A stretch of DNA of 64,000 bases, taken from NCBI GenBank assembly GCA_011799875.1, contig CM022301.1, positions 9,009,570 through 9,073,569 of the forward strand, given 5' to 3'. Position numbers and translations under genes: made by a program. This document shows positions 1 through 11,810 of this stretch, piece by piece. Position 1 is the stretch's first letter; every line of letters begins with the position of its first letter. The notes under the pieces are model-generated. The model was not told the origin of the DNA. It did not search any database and worked only from the letters and a program-made list of their open reading frames with translations. The DNA is from Thinopyrum elongatum. Taxonomy: Eukaryota; Streptophyta; Magnoliopsida; Poales; Poaceae.

Positions 1-5
1 TCCTT

Positions 6-461
6 GTGTACGGAGGTGATGAAGAGCTCATTGTAAGTGGCTACACGGATGCAGGCTTCATGACTGACCCAGATGACTTCAAATCTCAATTAGGCTATGT
101 TTTCATATTGAACGGTGGCGCAGTTGATTGGAAAAGTTCCAAACAAAAGACTGTGGCGGATTCTACGATAGAGGCGGAATATGTTGCAGCTTCAGAAGCC
201 TCCAAGGAGGCGATATGGATCAAGCAATTTCTTGAAGACCTTGGTGTGGTTCCAAGTGCTCTGGACCCGGTGGAGATCTATTGTGATAATAGTGGCGCCG
301 TGGCTTAGGCAAGGGAGCCAAGTTCGCACCATAAGACAAGACATATTCAACGCAAATATAAACTCATTCGACATCATGTCAAAAAGGGTTTAGTGAAAGT
401 ACGCAAAGTTCACACAGATTTGAATGTGTTAGACCCGATGACAAAGCCTCTACCATGAGCA
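6..461 (+). pseudogene. Ty1-copia RNase H, 3' end of pol (element A)
   Basis: This is the C-terminal RNase H part of a Ty1-copia polyprotein, the enzyme that removes the RNA strand during reverse transcription. The sequence shows the usual acidic positions in order: the D of YTDAGF, the E of TIEAEYVAASEA and the D of IYCDNSGA, then the HHKTRHI region. The frame is open from 6 to 305, hits TAG at 306-308 where the family has a glutamine codon, and then continues in the same frame as recognisable copia sequence (KVHTDLN, DPMTKPLP) to a TGA near 459. One nonsense mutation therefore breaks it. The polypurine tract and 3' LTR follow directly, which fixes the orientation. The rest of the element lies left of the window. 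Confidence 0.9.
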
Positions 462-525
462 AAGCATGAGCATCACCGGATAGCCATTGGTGTTAGGGAA
501 GCCATGTAACTGGATTATGACTCTA

Positions 526-540
526 GTGCAAGTGGGAGTC
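526..540 (+). promoter_or_regulatory. Polypurine tract of element A
   Basis: The sequence gtgcaagtgggagtc lies immediately before the LTR. It matches the plus-strand primer position of BARE/Angela-like copia elements, and an almost identical copy precedes the 3' LTR of element C on the minus strand (near 50733-50747). Confidence 0.7.
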
Positions 541-2641
541 TGTAGGAGATATGCCCTAGAGGCAGTAACATCAGTAATTTTGTATGTCCAAGTTTGTAAT
601 GAATGTTTAGCTTCCATGCTATAACTGCAATGATTCTTGAGTCTGCAATATCCACGAGGCTCAGAGGGAAACTCATGTGCACATGTGGTACACTAAACGG
701 TAAAATGTATTCCTAGTCTTGCCTCTAAGACTGGCTCAAGTATTGCATGATGATCCTGTTTTCCTGATCATGGGCATGTCTATGCTGGCAATTTTGAGGG
801 CACGATGTTAGTAGAACACTTGTGTTGAATCGACCCAAATTGATGTTGCTATGAGATACATTCATCACAAGTTAATGGTTAATATCACAGAGATAGTTAA
901 TGTTTGCATAATTCCTTAGACTATGAGAGTATCGAGTTCCTTCATGCTTGCTTCATGAACTTTGGGGTTTGTTAAATGTCATCCGTAACTGGGTGGCCAT
1001 TACGGCGGCTTACGGGTTCACGGAAAAGTATGGCAAGTAACAAGATAGCTCAAGATTGGGATTTGCTCCTCCGACGATGGAGAGATATTCTCAGGCCCTC
1101 TTGGTGTTACGGTATCCATCATCGTCTGGCCAGACATATTGTGATTTGATCACTGGGATGCTGGAGCATGGAAACGAGAAAAGAGAACAAAACTGGTAAC
1201 GAGGTAACTTGCATGTGGACAAATTGTTGATCCACGGGGATGCAATAAATCTCACCTCGGGTGTTTGTAACATATCGCGAAGCAACAGGAACAGCACACG
1301 GCAACTGGAGGTTCAATCGAATATTCATTCGTGTGGGTATAGGGGTCAATATGGGTGTCCACGCCTCCAATGTTGATCATTGATCGGAAGGGGTTCTAGG
1401 TCATGTATATACTTCACCGAACCTATAGGGTCACATAGTTAAAGGTCATATATCAGCTGAATAATAGACAAGGAGTCTGAGAGAAAATCTCCAAAAAAAA
1501 GTTTCGGAGACAGCGGAAAAGATCCGAAGAGAGAGGTCACCGGATGAGTTTCGATGAAACTGAAAAGTTGTTTCAGGGGATGCCATTAAGTCAAATTGGT
1601 TTCGGCACATGCCTGATAATTCTTGGAGGGTACCAGAATCATTCTGGAAACTTCTGGGAATTTTTCGAGATAAAACCGGAAATGTTCCGGAGCTGCCGGA
1701 ACCGATTTGGTTGCTTTTCGCAGATGAAAATCACTAATCCGAAATTGTGTCGGAACGTGTCCAAAATCATTTATGTGGGTACTGGAATTATTCTAAGACC
1801 CACAGAAATATTTTCGGATTCAACGGTCGCCGAAAATTGGTTCCATGAATAGTGAAAATCACTTTATGGATATTTTTATGATAAGCCACCTTTAGGGCTT
1901 TTGCAAAAAGGCTTCTAGAAGGAGTGGGGACCAAGGAACCCCCTTGGGGGGGGGGGGCTAGGAGTTGGCCGGCCAAAGAAGGGGCTCATTCATGGAGCTC
2001 CACATGGCACTCCCTTTCCCTTTTATGCCCTTTGTGTGTGACATAAAGTGGGTGTACTTTGGTATTTTGAATGTCCATTCTACCCCTTGGCTTTCCTATA
2101 AATAGAGGAGGGGGCACCCCAAATGCTCCATCCTTGCTCTCATACACATGCCATGACTTGTCTGGCTTCTCTCTCCCTCCAAGTGAAATAGTTTCATAGA
2201 GCCGAAAGGCTGTCTGGGTTCTGGCAGGAACTATTTCTGGACGGCGAAGCCCTGCCGGATAGCTGACATTGTTTGTGTGCAACCTCGTAGAGAGATCGTA
2301 GTTTCGATCTTTTGCCCGAGGGGCTGTTTGAGTGTCCTCCCGAAGGGCTGTCCGAGTTTCCGTTTGAGTTTCGAGGGTCCTCCCGAAGGGCTGTCCGTGA
2401 CATCGTCCGAGGGACTGTCCGACCGCCTCCCGGAGGGCTGTCCGACGAGGGAGTACATCCTCGCGGTTGGGGGGTTGTAAATCCTAGCTGCGGGGATCTG
2501 CACCGACGATCTTCACCGACTCTTCTTTCGCTGCGCTTCGAGTTGGTACGGATCAGATCAAACCTTGTATGCAGTCTCCATAGTGGTCCTGGGCGTGCTC
2601 GTTGTACCGAATTTTTTTGTTTTCTGTCACATTCCCCGACA
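541..2641 (+). repeat. 3' LTR of copia element A
   Basis: A long terminal repeat of 2101 bp begins tgtaggagatatgcc and ends ccccgaca, so it has TG...CA ends with short inverted repeats. Two reverse-complement relatives (4111-6246 and the LTRs of element C) align along its full length. A TATA-like cctataaatagagg lies at about 2094-2107 on the plus strand. A run of degenerate repeats of the form tccgaggg/ctgtccg lies at 2310-2450. The open frames inside it are not genes. The five bases that follow, gacaa (2642-2646), are the likely right copy of the target-site duplication, because the uninterrupted sequence in element C reads gaggacaatcctc. Confidence 0.85.
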
Positions 2642-4110
2642 GACAATCCTCACAATACATTACCAACCGTAAAGTTTTAACAAGATATTTAACAGCTATC
2701 CAATTTTAATAGGGAAGATGGAAACACGAGCCATAATTCTACAACTATTTTGCAAAACACACTTAGACAGTGTTCAAAATTAATTGCACTAAGAATTAAA
2801 CAAGTTAATTCCACAGTGCGCTCCCACTCAAATCAATATCTCTCATAATTGATTGTGAGTCATACAAGATCCACGTTTCAATTCAACGCCATTGATGTGG
2901 ACATCACTCATGACGAGAATTTCAATTGGTGGGCAAACATGCCGAACACATATCTATGTGACTCATGTTCATCTTTCGATGGGCGTGTTCCGAGCTCAGG
3001 ACAATCAAGCCAGAACGTCTAGACAACCAAGTGATCTCGCTGTGAGGTCTGACCTCACCCGCCTCACACTTCTCTAATCGTTCGTACCCATGTGGACATG
3101 GCGCACCCCGAAAAGTTAGGTGCCATGACGGTGCTACACTAACTACTTGATATTTTTGTGAGAGATCACCCTAATAAAAAGCGACTACCACGCAATCAAG
3201 AAGGGTGCATCATAAGGGATAAACATCTCAGGCAATTCATAATAGCATGATATGGTATAGCCCTTTCTGACGGAGAAGTCTTTTATTTCTTCGTCTTCGG
3301 CATTTGCGTCGGTGTTCACCTTCGCGAAGATTGCCACCACCTTGTCGATGCACCAAATAATATTGCTATCTCTATAGCTAATAAAATAAGTGCATTACTT
3401 AAGGTTGACACGTAGGTCATTTAAAGTGACAATCATATGGCTCCAGCCATCATGCCGAATCATGACACGTAGGTCATGTTAATCAATTTACATCATATAG
3501 TCATCTCATACATAATCAAATTAATATGAGCACTGCTATACCACATCACATGCACATGCAAACCATCCTGCAAAACCAAGTTAGATGCCTCTAATCGGTT
3601 CATGCAAAAACTTGTTTTACGTGGCTTCTAATGTTTCGAAACAAACCGAAGCTACCAACGTCCATCATCAAGTTTGATAATTCAAATCCCTAGATTAACT
3701 TTTGTGGGGTGTATGAAACACAAGATAATAAAATCTCGAGCCCCATACTGAACTTCGTCATACGCATGACCCCTCTGCAGATCATATCTGCATTGCCCTT
3801 TCGTCTGCGAAATTTCATCTTTCTTTTTAACTACGGTGGAATTCAGTGAACTGTTAGCACTTCTTTCATCAATCAGGATCGCGGATTGCCAGAACATTGA
3901 AACTCCACCATGTTGTTATCAAGATCAGAAATATGCAAATTATAGGGAAGCAACAAGAACATCGGGTAACAGATTTCATCTGCTACCCGAACAAATAATT
4001 TTCAGTAATAGAACTCATCAACTACCTAATTATATTGTGCAACACCCATACATCTCTATGTATTCTAGATCGCAACCTGCATCTATGCATAGCACGGCTC
4101 ATGATGCCAC
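2642..4110 (-). mobile_element. 5' internal region of copia element B
   Basis: The 1.47 kb aligns with element C positions of about 54965-56448 in the same (minus) orientation. On the minus strand it starts right after the LTR at 4110 with a tRNA-primer-like site (tggcatcatgagcc, compare tggtatcagagc of Ty1-copia) and continues as untranslated leader and gag-proximal sequence. No long open frame survives. At 2642 it stops abruptly against the 3' LTR of element A, so the remainder of B presumably continues left of A outside the window. Confidence 0.8.
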
Positions 4111-6246
4111 TGTAGGGGAATGCGGCAAAAAACAAAAATTCCGACCTACGCACCAGCCCAGGACCACTATGAAGACTGCATACAAGGTTTGATCTTTTCG
4201 TTACCAACTCGTAGCGCAGCGGAAGTAGAGTCGATGACGATCGGCGGTGCAGATCCCCGCATCTAGGATTTACAACCTCCCAACCGCGATGATGTATACC
4301 CTCATCTGCCCCTCGGACAGCCCTCCGGGAGGTGGTCGGACAGTCCCCCGGACGGTGTCACGGACAGCCCTTCGGGAGGACCTTCGAAACTCGGATGGTC
4401 ACTCGAACAGCCCTACGGGAGGACCTTCAAAACTCGGACAGTCACACGGAAAGCCCTATGGGAGGCACTCTCGAACTAAGACCAAAACTATGATCTGTCT
4501 ACAGAGTTGCACACATACAGTGTCATCTATCCGGTAGGGCTTCGCCGTCCAGAACTAGTTCCTGCCGGAACCCAGACAGCCTTTCGGCTCTACGAAACTT
4601 TTTCGCTGGGAGGGAGAGTGAAGCCAGACAAGTCTATGGCATGTGTATGAGAGCAAGGATGAGGTTTGGGCAGCCCACTCACCTCCTATTTATAGGAAAA
4701 CCAAGGGGTAGTGTGTCTCCACAAATTACCAAAAACCCCATGCATAAAGTCATACATGAGGGTGATATGGGTAAAATGGGAGGACCTGTGGAGCTCCAAG
4801 GAGCTCCACCTCCCTTGGACGGCCACCCCTTGGGGTCCCCCCATGAGGGGCTTCCTTGGCCACCAAGCCCTTCTAGAAGCCTTTTAGTAAAAGCCCTAAA
4901 AGTTGGCTTTTCAAAAAATATCCCAAAAAGCACTTTCACTATTCACGAAGACATTTTTCTGCGTCCGTTAATTCCGAAAAGTTTCTGTGAGTCTTAGAAT
5001 AATTCCAGTACCCACTAAAACAATTCTGAACGCATTCTGAAACATTTCTGGAACAATGTTTTTCTTCAGCGAAAAGCAACCGAACCGGTTCCGGCAGCTC
5101 TGGAACATTTCTGGTTTTTATCCCGAAAAATTCCCAGAAGTTTCCAGAATGATTCTGGCACCCTCCAAGAATTATCAGGCGTGTGCTGAAACCAATTTGA
5201 CTTAATGGTATCCCCTGAAACAACTTTTCAGTTTTACCAGAATCATTCCAATGTCCTCTCCGGAACATTTCCGTTGCGTCCGAAACTTTTCCGGTGATTT
5301 TCTCTCAGACTCCTTGTCTAGTATTCAGCAGATTGATGACCCTTAAGCGTGTGACCCTATAGGTTCGGCGAAGTATAGACATGACTGGAACACTTTCCGA
5401 TCAATGATCAACATCAGAGCCGTGGACACCCATATTGACCCCTATACCCACACGAATGAATATTCGAGTGAACCTTCAGTTGCCGTGTGCTATTCCTGTT
5501 GCTTCGTGATATGTTACAAATACCCGAGGTGAGATATGTTGGCATCCCCGTGGATCAACAACTTGTCCACTATGCCAGTCACCTCGTTACCGGTATTGTT
5601 CTCTTTTCTCATTCCCGTGTTCCAGCATCCCTGTGATCAAATCACATTGTGTCTGGCCAGATGATGATGGATATCGTAACACCGAGAGGGCCCAGAGATA
5701 TCTATCCATCGTCGGAGGAGCAAATCCCAATCTCGAGCTATCAAGTTACTTGATACACTTTTCCATGAACCCGTAAGCCGCCGTAATAGCCACCCATTTA
5801 CGGATGATGTTTAACAAACCCCAAAGTTCATGAAGCAAGTATGAAGAAACTCGATACTCTCATGGTTTAAGGAATTATGCAAACATTAACCATCTCTGTG
5901 TTATTAACCATTAACTTGTGACGATTGTATCTCATAGCATAACATCAATTCGGGTCGATTCAACACAAATGTTCTACTAACATTGTGCCCTCAAAATTGC
6001 TGGCATAGACATGCCCATGATCAAGAAAACGTGATCATCATGCAATACTTGAGCTAGTCTTAGAGGCATGACTAGGAATACTTTTTACCGTTTATTATTC
6101 CACACGTGCACGTGGGTTTTCCTCAGAGCCTTTATGGATATACGGGCTCGGGAACCACAGCAGTTATACCATGGAACACAAACATAATTATGAACAGGGA
6201 GATAATCAATAACATTTATTATTGCCTCTATGGAATATCTCCTACA
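4111..6246 (-). repeat. 5' LTR of copia element B
   Basis: A 2136 bp LTR in reverse orientation starts tgtaggggaatgcgg and ends atatctcctaca on the plus strand. It is homologous end to end with the LTR at 541-2641 and with both LTRs of element C. A minus-strand TATA-like sequence (tcctataaataggagg) lies at about 4684-4699. The short frames within it are not genes. Confidence 0.85.
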
Positions 6247-7113
6247 TTTAAGACTAAGGAGGAAGCAGATAATGATTACTCCAAGTTTGTGCCCACAAAG
6301 AAGAGCAAAGTAGGCAAGTGTGTACGTCAGATCAGATTGAGTGGGATGAAGAACTTGATGATCTTTGTCTAGATCGTCGTCATCGTGGTGTTGTTGTTAT
6401 CCTGTTCAATGTTAGTACAATGGGCCATAATGTTCCAAAATATGGGCCTAAATCATTAATACTAGAGTAACACCATTATCCAATGAAATTCTTTGGTCAT
6501 TGCTAACAAAAATAATTGCAGGTGCTTTTTTTCAAGAGAAAGTATAGAGGCTGCAATGAAGCATACCCCTCCTCGTCCCCTTGAGCTCATGTTGACGGAG
6601 ATGATCTTTTGCACCGAGAGGTTGTGTCAGCGAACCACTTGTGACTTCCTTTGTGTTACTTATATGTATCTTATCAACTTTCTATGTTGCTTGTTATGTT
6701 GTTAATTATGTGACTTGCATTAACTTTCTATTCAAATTTATGTTGCATATATGTGATTGCTAGCTTCCAATGGCTATATGTGATGTATACGCGGACCCTC
6801 AGACCTCCTTCATCCGTCCGAACCGAGCGATCTGGACTCCGTAAGCATTCCAACGACGCCCCCCATCGGTCCGCGGAGCAGTCCGGACTGTCGTTTCCTC
6901 GCAAACCGGAACCAAACCAGGGGGCTTTGCGGGAGTCCGGACACCAGCCACGTAGGACTCCGACACCACAGGCCCACCGAAAACTAAGCCGGAGCCCGCA
7001 CATTTGGAGTTGGCCGCACTGTTTCTGCGGCAAAATCTCATTTTCTCAACCCTTTCCTCTTCCATCCCGCCGCTCTCCACCCCAATTTCTGCCCTTTTCG
7101 CCACCACCGCCGC
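6247..7113. other. Unclassified flank and GC-rich leader before a PIF ORF1 remnant
   Basis: 6247-6750 holds no gene I can name. One plus-strand frame near 6330-6390 reads an acidic stretch (IEWDEELDDL) that looks coding but is too short to place. From about 6780 the base composition rises, with repeated tccgga/gtccgga motifs. That part resembles the 5' leader that precedes PIF/Harbinger ORF1-like genes in grasses. The long frame crossing it has biased composition and is judged non-coding. Confidence 0.4.
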
Positions 7114-8988
7114 ATGGACCTGTACGAAAAGCTGCTGGAGATGCCGATGGTGGAGGATTCGGCGATCGCGCTCGCCCGAAAGATCAAATTTGCGACACAG
7201 CAAAACCGCTGCCTCAAAGCGAAGGCAAAGGCAGCGGCGCTCAAGAAGCAGAAGGCCGATGGAGGTGGTGGTCGTGGTGGTGGACGTGCAGGGGGCGGCC
7301 ATGGTGCCGACGGTGGACGTGGTGCAGGGCGGAGCCTATAGGATGCGGGGTGCCACTATCGTCGCCGTCCATGCAGATGTCGTCCTGGCCGGAGCAGTAC
7401 AAGGCTCCCTACTTCTACACGCCAAGCAGCTCGGTAGGCAATCCCCGGTATCCACCGCAGGGCACGTGCCTTACTGTGTTGACGTCAACATGGCGCCGCT
7501 GCTTTTCTCGGAGTTTGCATCACTGCAGCTTGTCCGGACGCGGACGACGGGCGTGGAGCAGCTGGGTGCCCGCACGGTGTTCGCCGGTATGCCTCAAGCG
7601 GCGAGCCGTCATATGGCGACGCCGACAGGTAGATGTTTGAGATGATCCACGACGGAGGCGGAGGCTGCCACGAGGACATGCACGTGGATGACTCGGAGTC
7701 CACGCAGCCGAGCACATACACCCAGTCCGGCATGTACACCCAGCCGGGTACGCAGCTGAGCACGTACACCAAGCCGGACACGCAGCCAAGCATGTACAAC
7801 CAGTCCGGCACGTATACCCAGCAGCCGGATTGGGCCATCGTCCAGCGGGAGCAGGAGGAGGACACGATCCGGATTAATTTGCTGCCGATCCAAAGAAGAA
7901 GGGTAGAGGATAAAGCTTCAACATGAGGGAAGACGAGTTGTTGTGCGATGCGTGGTTGGCAACTAGCATCGATCCGATCCATGGCATAGAGAAAAAGGGC
8001 TCAACATTTTGGGCCAACATTCACACTTGGTTCCATGAGCACTAAAATTTCGAGCCCTACGCCGACGAGCTCATCCGCAACCGTGGGGTGAAGTCTCTCA
8101 ACCATCGATGATACATCATCCAAGGGTCGTGTCCAAGTATTGCGGCCACTTGAGGCAACTCATTGGACGGTGGCCAAGGGATGCGCAAATCTCCGAGCAA
8201 GTAAGTTGTTAATATGTGTTGATCATTTGGCCGGATATGCAACTTGTTGGCCGGATATGCATTAGTTGTTGTGTTGGTCATTTGGCCGCATATGCAACTT
8301 ATTGGCTGGATTTGCATTGTTGTGTTGGTCATTTGACCGGATCGGATATTCAACTTGTTGAGAATGTTCTACTTTGTAGCCTTCCCGGGCATGCAATGTG
8401 TTCTTGAAGTTGGAGAAAAAGAAGTTCACCGTCATGTATTATTGGTTGAAGTCGAATGGGCAACCCAAGTTGAATCTATTCATTGCCAAATCCGCCAAGA
8501 CCGCCGGCATGGGCACCGAGGAAAAAATGGGTGATCCAACCGACCCAACAAAAGAGCCGCCCAAGAAGGTTAGAAGAGGGTTCCGAGAAAAGAAGTGGGA
8601 GGAGGAGAGGGCAAAGCGAGAAGGAGTCGTGGCCAAGATGACAGAGAGGTTCGAGGACATCTTGGCGAAGAAAGAGGAGGCATACGTCAAACGCTCCGAC
8701 GTCAAGGACGCATGTAAGGACGAGAGGTTTAACATGTTGATGGCGGCAACCAAGAAGAACATCAAACTTGAAGAGAAGAAGGCCATGCTCGAAGAGAAGG
8801 TTGAGATCGCAGCCACTTCAGATGATGCAAGGATGTTGACCTTGAAGATGAAGGATTTGGATGACGATGCAAGGATGATCATGGAAGCCGTCATGGATTT
8901 CTATGAGCAAAGATATATACATATATTTGTTTCCATGCAGGGCTGCCCAAAAAACAACAGAAGATGGTCAGATTTTGCCACGTGCTGA
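7114..8988 (+). pseudogene. PIF/Harbinger ORF1-like gene (Myb/SANT plus NAM-associated C-terminal type), decayed
   Basis: PIF/Harbinger transposons carry, besides the transposase, an ORF1 DNA-binding protein. Related host copies are usually annotated as NAM-associated C-terminal domain proteins. Here a Thr/Tyr/Gln-rich repeat segment (7690-7830) is followed by the SANT-like block EDELLCDAWLATSIDP ... STFWANIHTWFHEH (7929-8042) and KSLNHR (about 8090-8107). An intron (gtaagt at 8201 to about 8375) comes next, and then 8398-8985 encodes KKKFTVMYYWL and a charged coiled-coil tail typical of that domain. Breaks are TAA at 8043, TGA at 8109 and frameshifts before 7633, where the message is split over three frames. 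The start is uncertain; the ATG at 7114 is one candidate. No transposase partner is present nearby. I am confident of the family but not of the exon limits. Confidence 0.7.
8210..8362 (+). repeat. Short tandem repeat inside the PIF ORF1 intron
   Basis: About three imperfect units with the core catttggccggatatgcaac, spaced roughly 55-60 bp, fill most of the intron of the decayed PIF ORF1-like gene. Confidence 0.6.
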
Positions 8989-9310
8989 AACTTGGCGAAC
9001 CTTTTCCCTGGAACGCATGCTGAGCTCAGAACTCGACAACAGCTCATTCGGCTGTAGCCCGCTGTCAAAATTCGCCGAGTTTTTGATGTGGTGAACTTGG
9101 CAGAGAGTATTAACTGGCCACCCGTCGGGCTCCCATTCGCTAGGAGTCTGACGAGTTTCGAACTGGGCAAAAGCTTTGCCAAGTTTCGGCCAATGTGGAC
9201 TCGGCAACGGCAGGGGACTGGGCAATAGGAAATGCCACGTGGCATGTTCCTATTCGTTGCCTGTCTGCCGAGTTTATCTCGCCAGAACTCTGCAGAGCTT
9301 TGTGCCAATA
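8989..9310. repeat. Degenerate array of gccgagt/actcggca motifs
   Basis: Multiple copies in both orientations of a gccgagtt / aactcggc / cttggc core are scattered here. This resembles subterminal repeats of grass CACTA or Mutator-type non-autonomous elements. I could not find a matching pair of ends, so the class is uncertain. Confidence 0.35.
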
Positions 9311-10630
9311 ACAAGATCAACTTTAGTACCCAAGTCACCAAGAACTTCAGAGCTAGTAGTAGCATAGCAGTTACCTTTAAAGGTTCTCGCGATCTCCAGG
9401 TTCGGTTTCATCTTGTAAGCTTTAGCTTTTCTTCATGATACAACATTGAGTCCTCCTGCTTTGCCTATGAGCCATGATAGGCCCCCATTGTTACCTCTTA
9501 AGATCATTTTGCTTCTTAGAAGCAACAACATCTTCAAAGTTGGGGAAGCTATTCTTCTTGACATTGTGCAAGTATTACACTCCGGGCCTCAAGGAAGTGT
9601 GCTCATCTTCAACCTCCCCCTCTTCATCAAAAATTGTCCTCAAGGTGAAGAAGGACCTCAACACGATAACCACTGTTGGCAGACTTGGGCATAATGGATT
9701 GTAGATTTTCCTCCAAAACAATGGAGGTTTGAAATATGTGGTCGACAAGGTTAGTGGTAGCAGGAGAGCCACGAGATAAATTACCAACATCACCATCAGA
9801 AGCATAATCAAAGTGAGCTGGAAGTTGTTCCCGAACATAGATTGCTTCTATAGTTAATTGTAGCACAAGAGTTATATGGTGGAGGAGTCTTAGTTCCATT
9901 TCTCACAACCCTAGGGTTGCTAGTGCAGGCCTCCCTGCCATGGGTTTTATCAGTATCCATGGCATTGTTTGTATCAGATAGATCATCATTGTCAACAGGG
10001 TCTTCATTGGGGTACTGAAGATCATCAGATCCCTAATCCTCACCGTTGAAGCCAGCCGGTACAAACTATCAAAAACTCGACAAAAAAATGATGTCGAGCC
10101 TTCTTCGAAAGTTGGCGAGTCTAATCATGCACAAGTTGATATATAGGCCAATAAGGCTCGGTTTGTGCCAATCGGAATGGTGACAGCTGAATCATGTCTT
10201 AGTGTGATGTGATGGCATTGGGGAGACCGCCCAACAAGATTAGTAAAGTAACCACAGTTTGGAACATAGTAAGTTGCTAGTTCGCAGGGTACCAAAGTAG
10301 CAGCAAGATAATGCCCTTATTTAGTTAGTTAGTAGATAATTGTCCGTGTGTGGCAATGGGGGTATAAATATTTTGGACGTTAATCCGTGATTTACCTGCC
10401 CATATTAATATTTAATAAATTTTTATTTAGAAGTCATTTATTAGCTTATCAAGAAAAAAAAATTGGTAAATCAATAAGAGATGAGCCTGTTGAGACGGTT
10501 TTCATGGAAACCGATGAAGAAAATCAGAAATGAGAGGAAAAATCAAAATAGAGAAAGGAAGAGGAAAGACATACATAAGGTTAGACGAAAGACGAACGGA
10601 CGACTAAGCAGCAAGGATAAAGAATTAGGC
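9311..10630. other. Unclassified sequence with short decayed minus-strand coding-like fragments
   Basis: No gene or named element is recognised. On the minus strand, 9900-9627 and 9838-9575 give overlapping short frames (for example EAIYVREQLPAHFDYASDGD) whose composition looks like the remnant of a coding sequence. They are broken by stops and match nothing I know. From about 10360 the DNA becomes AT-rich. Confidence 0.35.
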
Positions 10631-10697
10631 ACCATTGGTCGGGCTCGACATTGGAACAATGACCTAAAACGTTATATATTTGTTTACAGAGGGAGTA
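10631..10697. mobile_element. Right end of a Stowaway-like (Tc1/mariner) MITE
   Basis: The sequence ends with atatttgtttacagagggag followed by ta, the typical terminal inverted repeat and TA target of Triticeae Stowaway elements. The matching left end (ctccctcc) was not seen within the preceding 400 bp, so it is truncated. It ends about 220 bp upstream of the P450 TATA-like box. Confidence 0.55.
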
Positions 10698-10918
10698 TCT
10701 GCGAGTGCACACGGGGCATCCACCGGTCGGAACAATCACACTAATTAGCTAGCCATCAAGCGCAGCAGCCAAAATCACCAAGCCAAAATCACATGTGTAC
10801 GCAATGCAAGCAGCCAAAATCGGTTAATCGAGCATGCATAATTTTGTTCCCTTGTGCCTCCCCGCTGTAATGGATCAGCAGCTCGGAATCCATCCATTCC
10901 CAGCCCACTCTCGCCCTC

Positions 10919-10930
10919 GCCTATATGTAT
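10919..10930 (+). promoter_or_regulatory. TATA-like box of the P450 gene
   Basis: The sequence cgcctatatgta lies about 60 bp before the ATG at 10988, a plausible plant core-promoter position. Upstream, between the MITE end (10697) and this site, I see no other signal. Confidence 0.45.
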
Positions 10931-10987
10931 ACCTCACCTCCATGGTTCATCCTCTCCAATTCTCCAACAAGATCAGTCCATCTATCA

Positions 10988-11584
10988 ATGGCGATGGCAG
11001 TGGGCACACGAGGAGGTGTAGTGGGCGACTGGGGATGGTGGCTGGGCGGCTGGGCCTCGTCCTCGGCGCCGCCCCGCTGCTCTGCCTCGCCGCCTGGCAT
11101 GCCACAGACGCCTGGTACCGTGCTGCCTTCTTCCTCAAACACGGCAGCCAGCGCCGCCTCCCGCCGGGCCACATGGGCCTGCCCTTCCTCGGCGAGACGC
11201 TCTCCCTGATCTGGCACTTCAAGCTCGCGCGCCGTCCTGACGAGTTCATCGCCGCCAAGAGGCGAGCGCATGGCGGCGCCAGGGCCGGCCTCTACCGCAC
11301 GCACCTCTTCGGCTCCCCCGCCGTCATCGCCTGTTCGCCGGCCGCCAACAAGTTCGTTCTTCAGTCCCCCGACAACTTCGATGCGCGGTGGCCCGTGCCG
11401 GAGCTCGTGGGCATCACACGTCCGTGGTGAACGTTGAGGGTGCCGCCCATGCCAGGCTCCGCGGGTTCATCACCGCCGCCATCAACCTGCCCAGCTCGCT
11501 CCGGACCATCGCTGCCGTCATGCAGCCCCGCATCATGGTGGCGTTGGCCTCCTGGGCCGACATGGGGACCATCGTGGCTGCCAC
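10988..11584 (+). pseudogene. Cytochrome P450 (CYP85 clan), exon 1, interrupted by CACTA-1
   Basis: This is the 5' part of a microsomal cytochrome P450; the 3' part is at 24195-25848. P450s of the CYP85 clan oxidise terpenoid, steroid or gibberellin-type substrates at the endoplasmic reticulum. The exon encodes a hydrophobic N-terminal anchor (LGAAPLLCLAAWHATDAWY), the proline hinge LPPGHMGLPFLGETLSL, and SPAVIACSPAANKFVLQ. I chose ATG 10988 (MAMAVGTRGG) because it follows the TATA box and gives a normal P450 N-terminus. Two breaks precede the transposon: the frame shifts near 11050, within a repeated ggctgggcggctgggc, and again near 11413, where an extra ca dinucleotide lies in gcatcacacgtcc. 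The exon then stops at IVAAT, where CACTA-1 begins. The general look is that of grass P450s annotated as ent-kaurenoic-acid-oxidase-like (CYP88/CYP729 neighbourhood), but the subfamily is an inference. Confidence 0.88.
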
Positions 11585-11810
11585 CACTAGCAGAAAAAGG
11601 TCCGTTTGTCCCGATTCATAAGGCTCATTTGTCCCGGTTCGGAAACCGAGACTAAAGGGTCGGGACTAAAGCCCAACATCTTTAGTCCCGGTTCTTATAC
11701 GAACCGGGACAGATGGGGCTCCACGTGGCCGCTGCGGCGAGCCCAGAGAGGAGGGCCTTTAGTCCCGGTTGGTAACACCAACCGGGACCAAAGATCATCC
11801 ACGTGTCAGC
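11585..11810. repeat. CACTA-1 left terminus: TIR and subterminal array
   Basis: Several copies of gtcccggttNgt and its complement accgggac lie in back-to-back pairs behind the cacta terminus. In En/Spm elements such subterminal repeats are the binding sites of the element-encoded DNA-binding protein. The matching end in CACTA-2 is 39640-39860. From 11811 to 12172 there is a poly-T run, a long poly-G run (about 11840-11858) and the AT-rich 3' flank of the Ulp1-like gene. Confidence 0.8.

Noticed and set aside
2277..2680. Open frames made of repeated SEGLS/PEGLS units
   Set aside because: Translation of degenerate repeats inside the copia LTR; the same block occurs in all LTRs of the family.
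6753..7640. Plus-strand open frame of 295 codons
   Set aside because: Biased composition in a GC-rich leader; the recognisable PIF ORF1 homology jumps between frames here.
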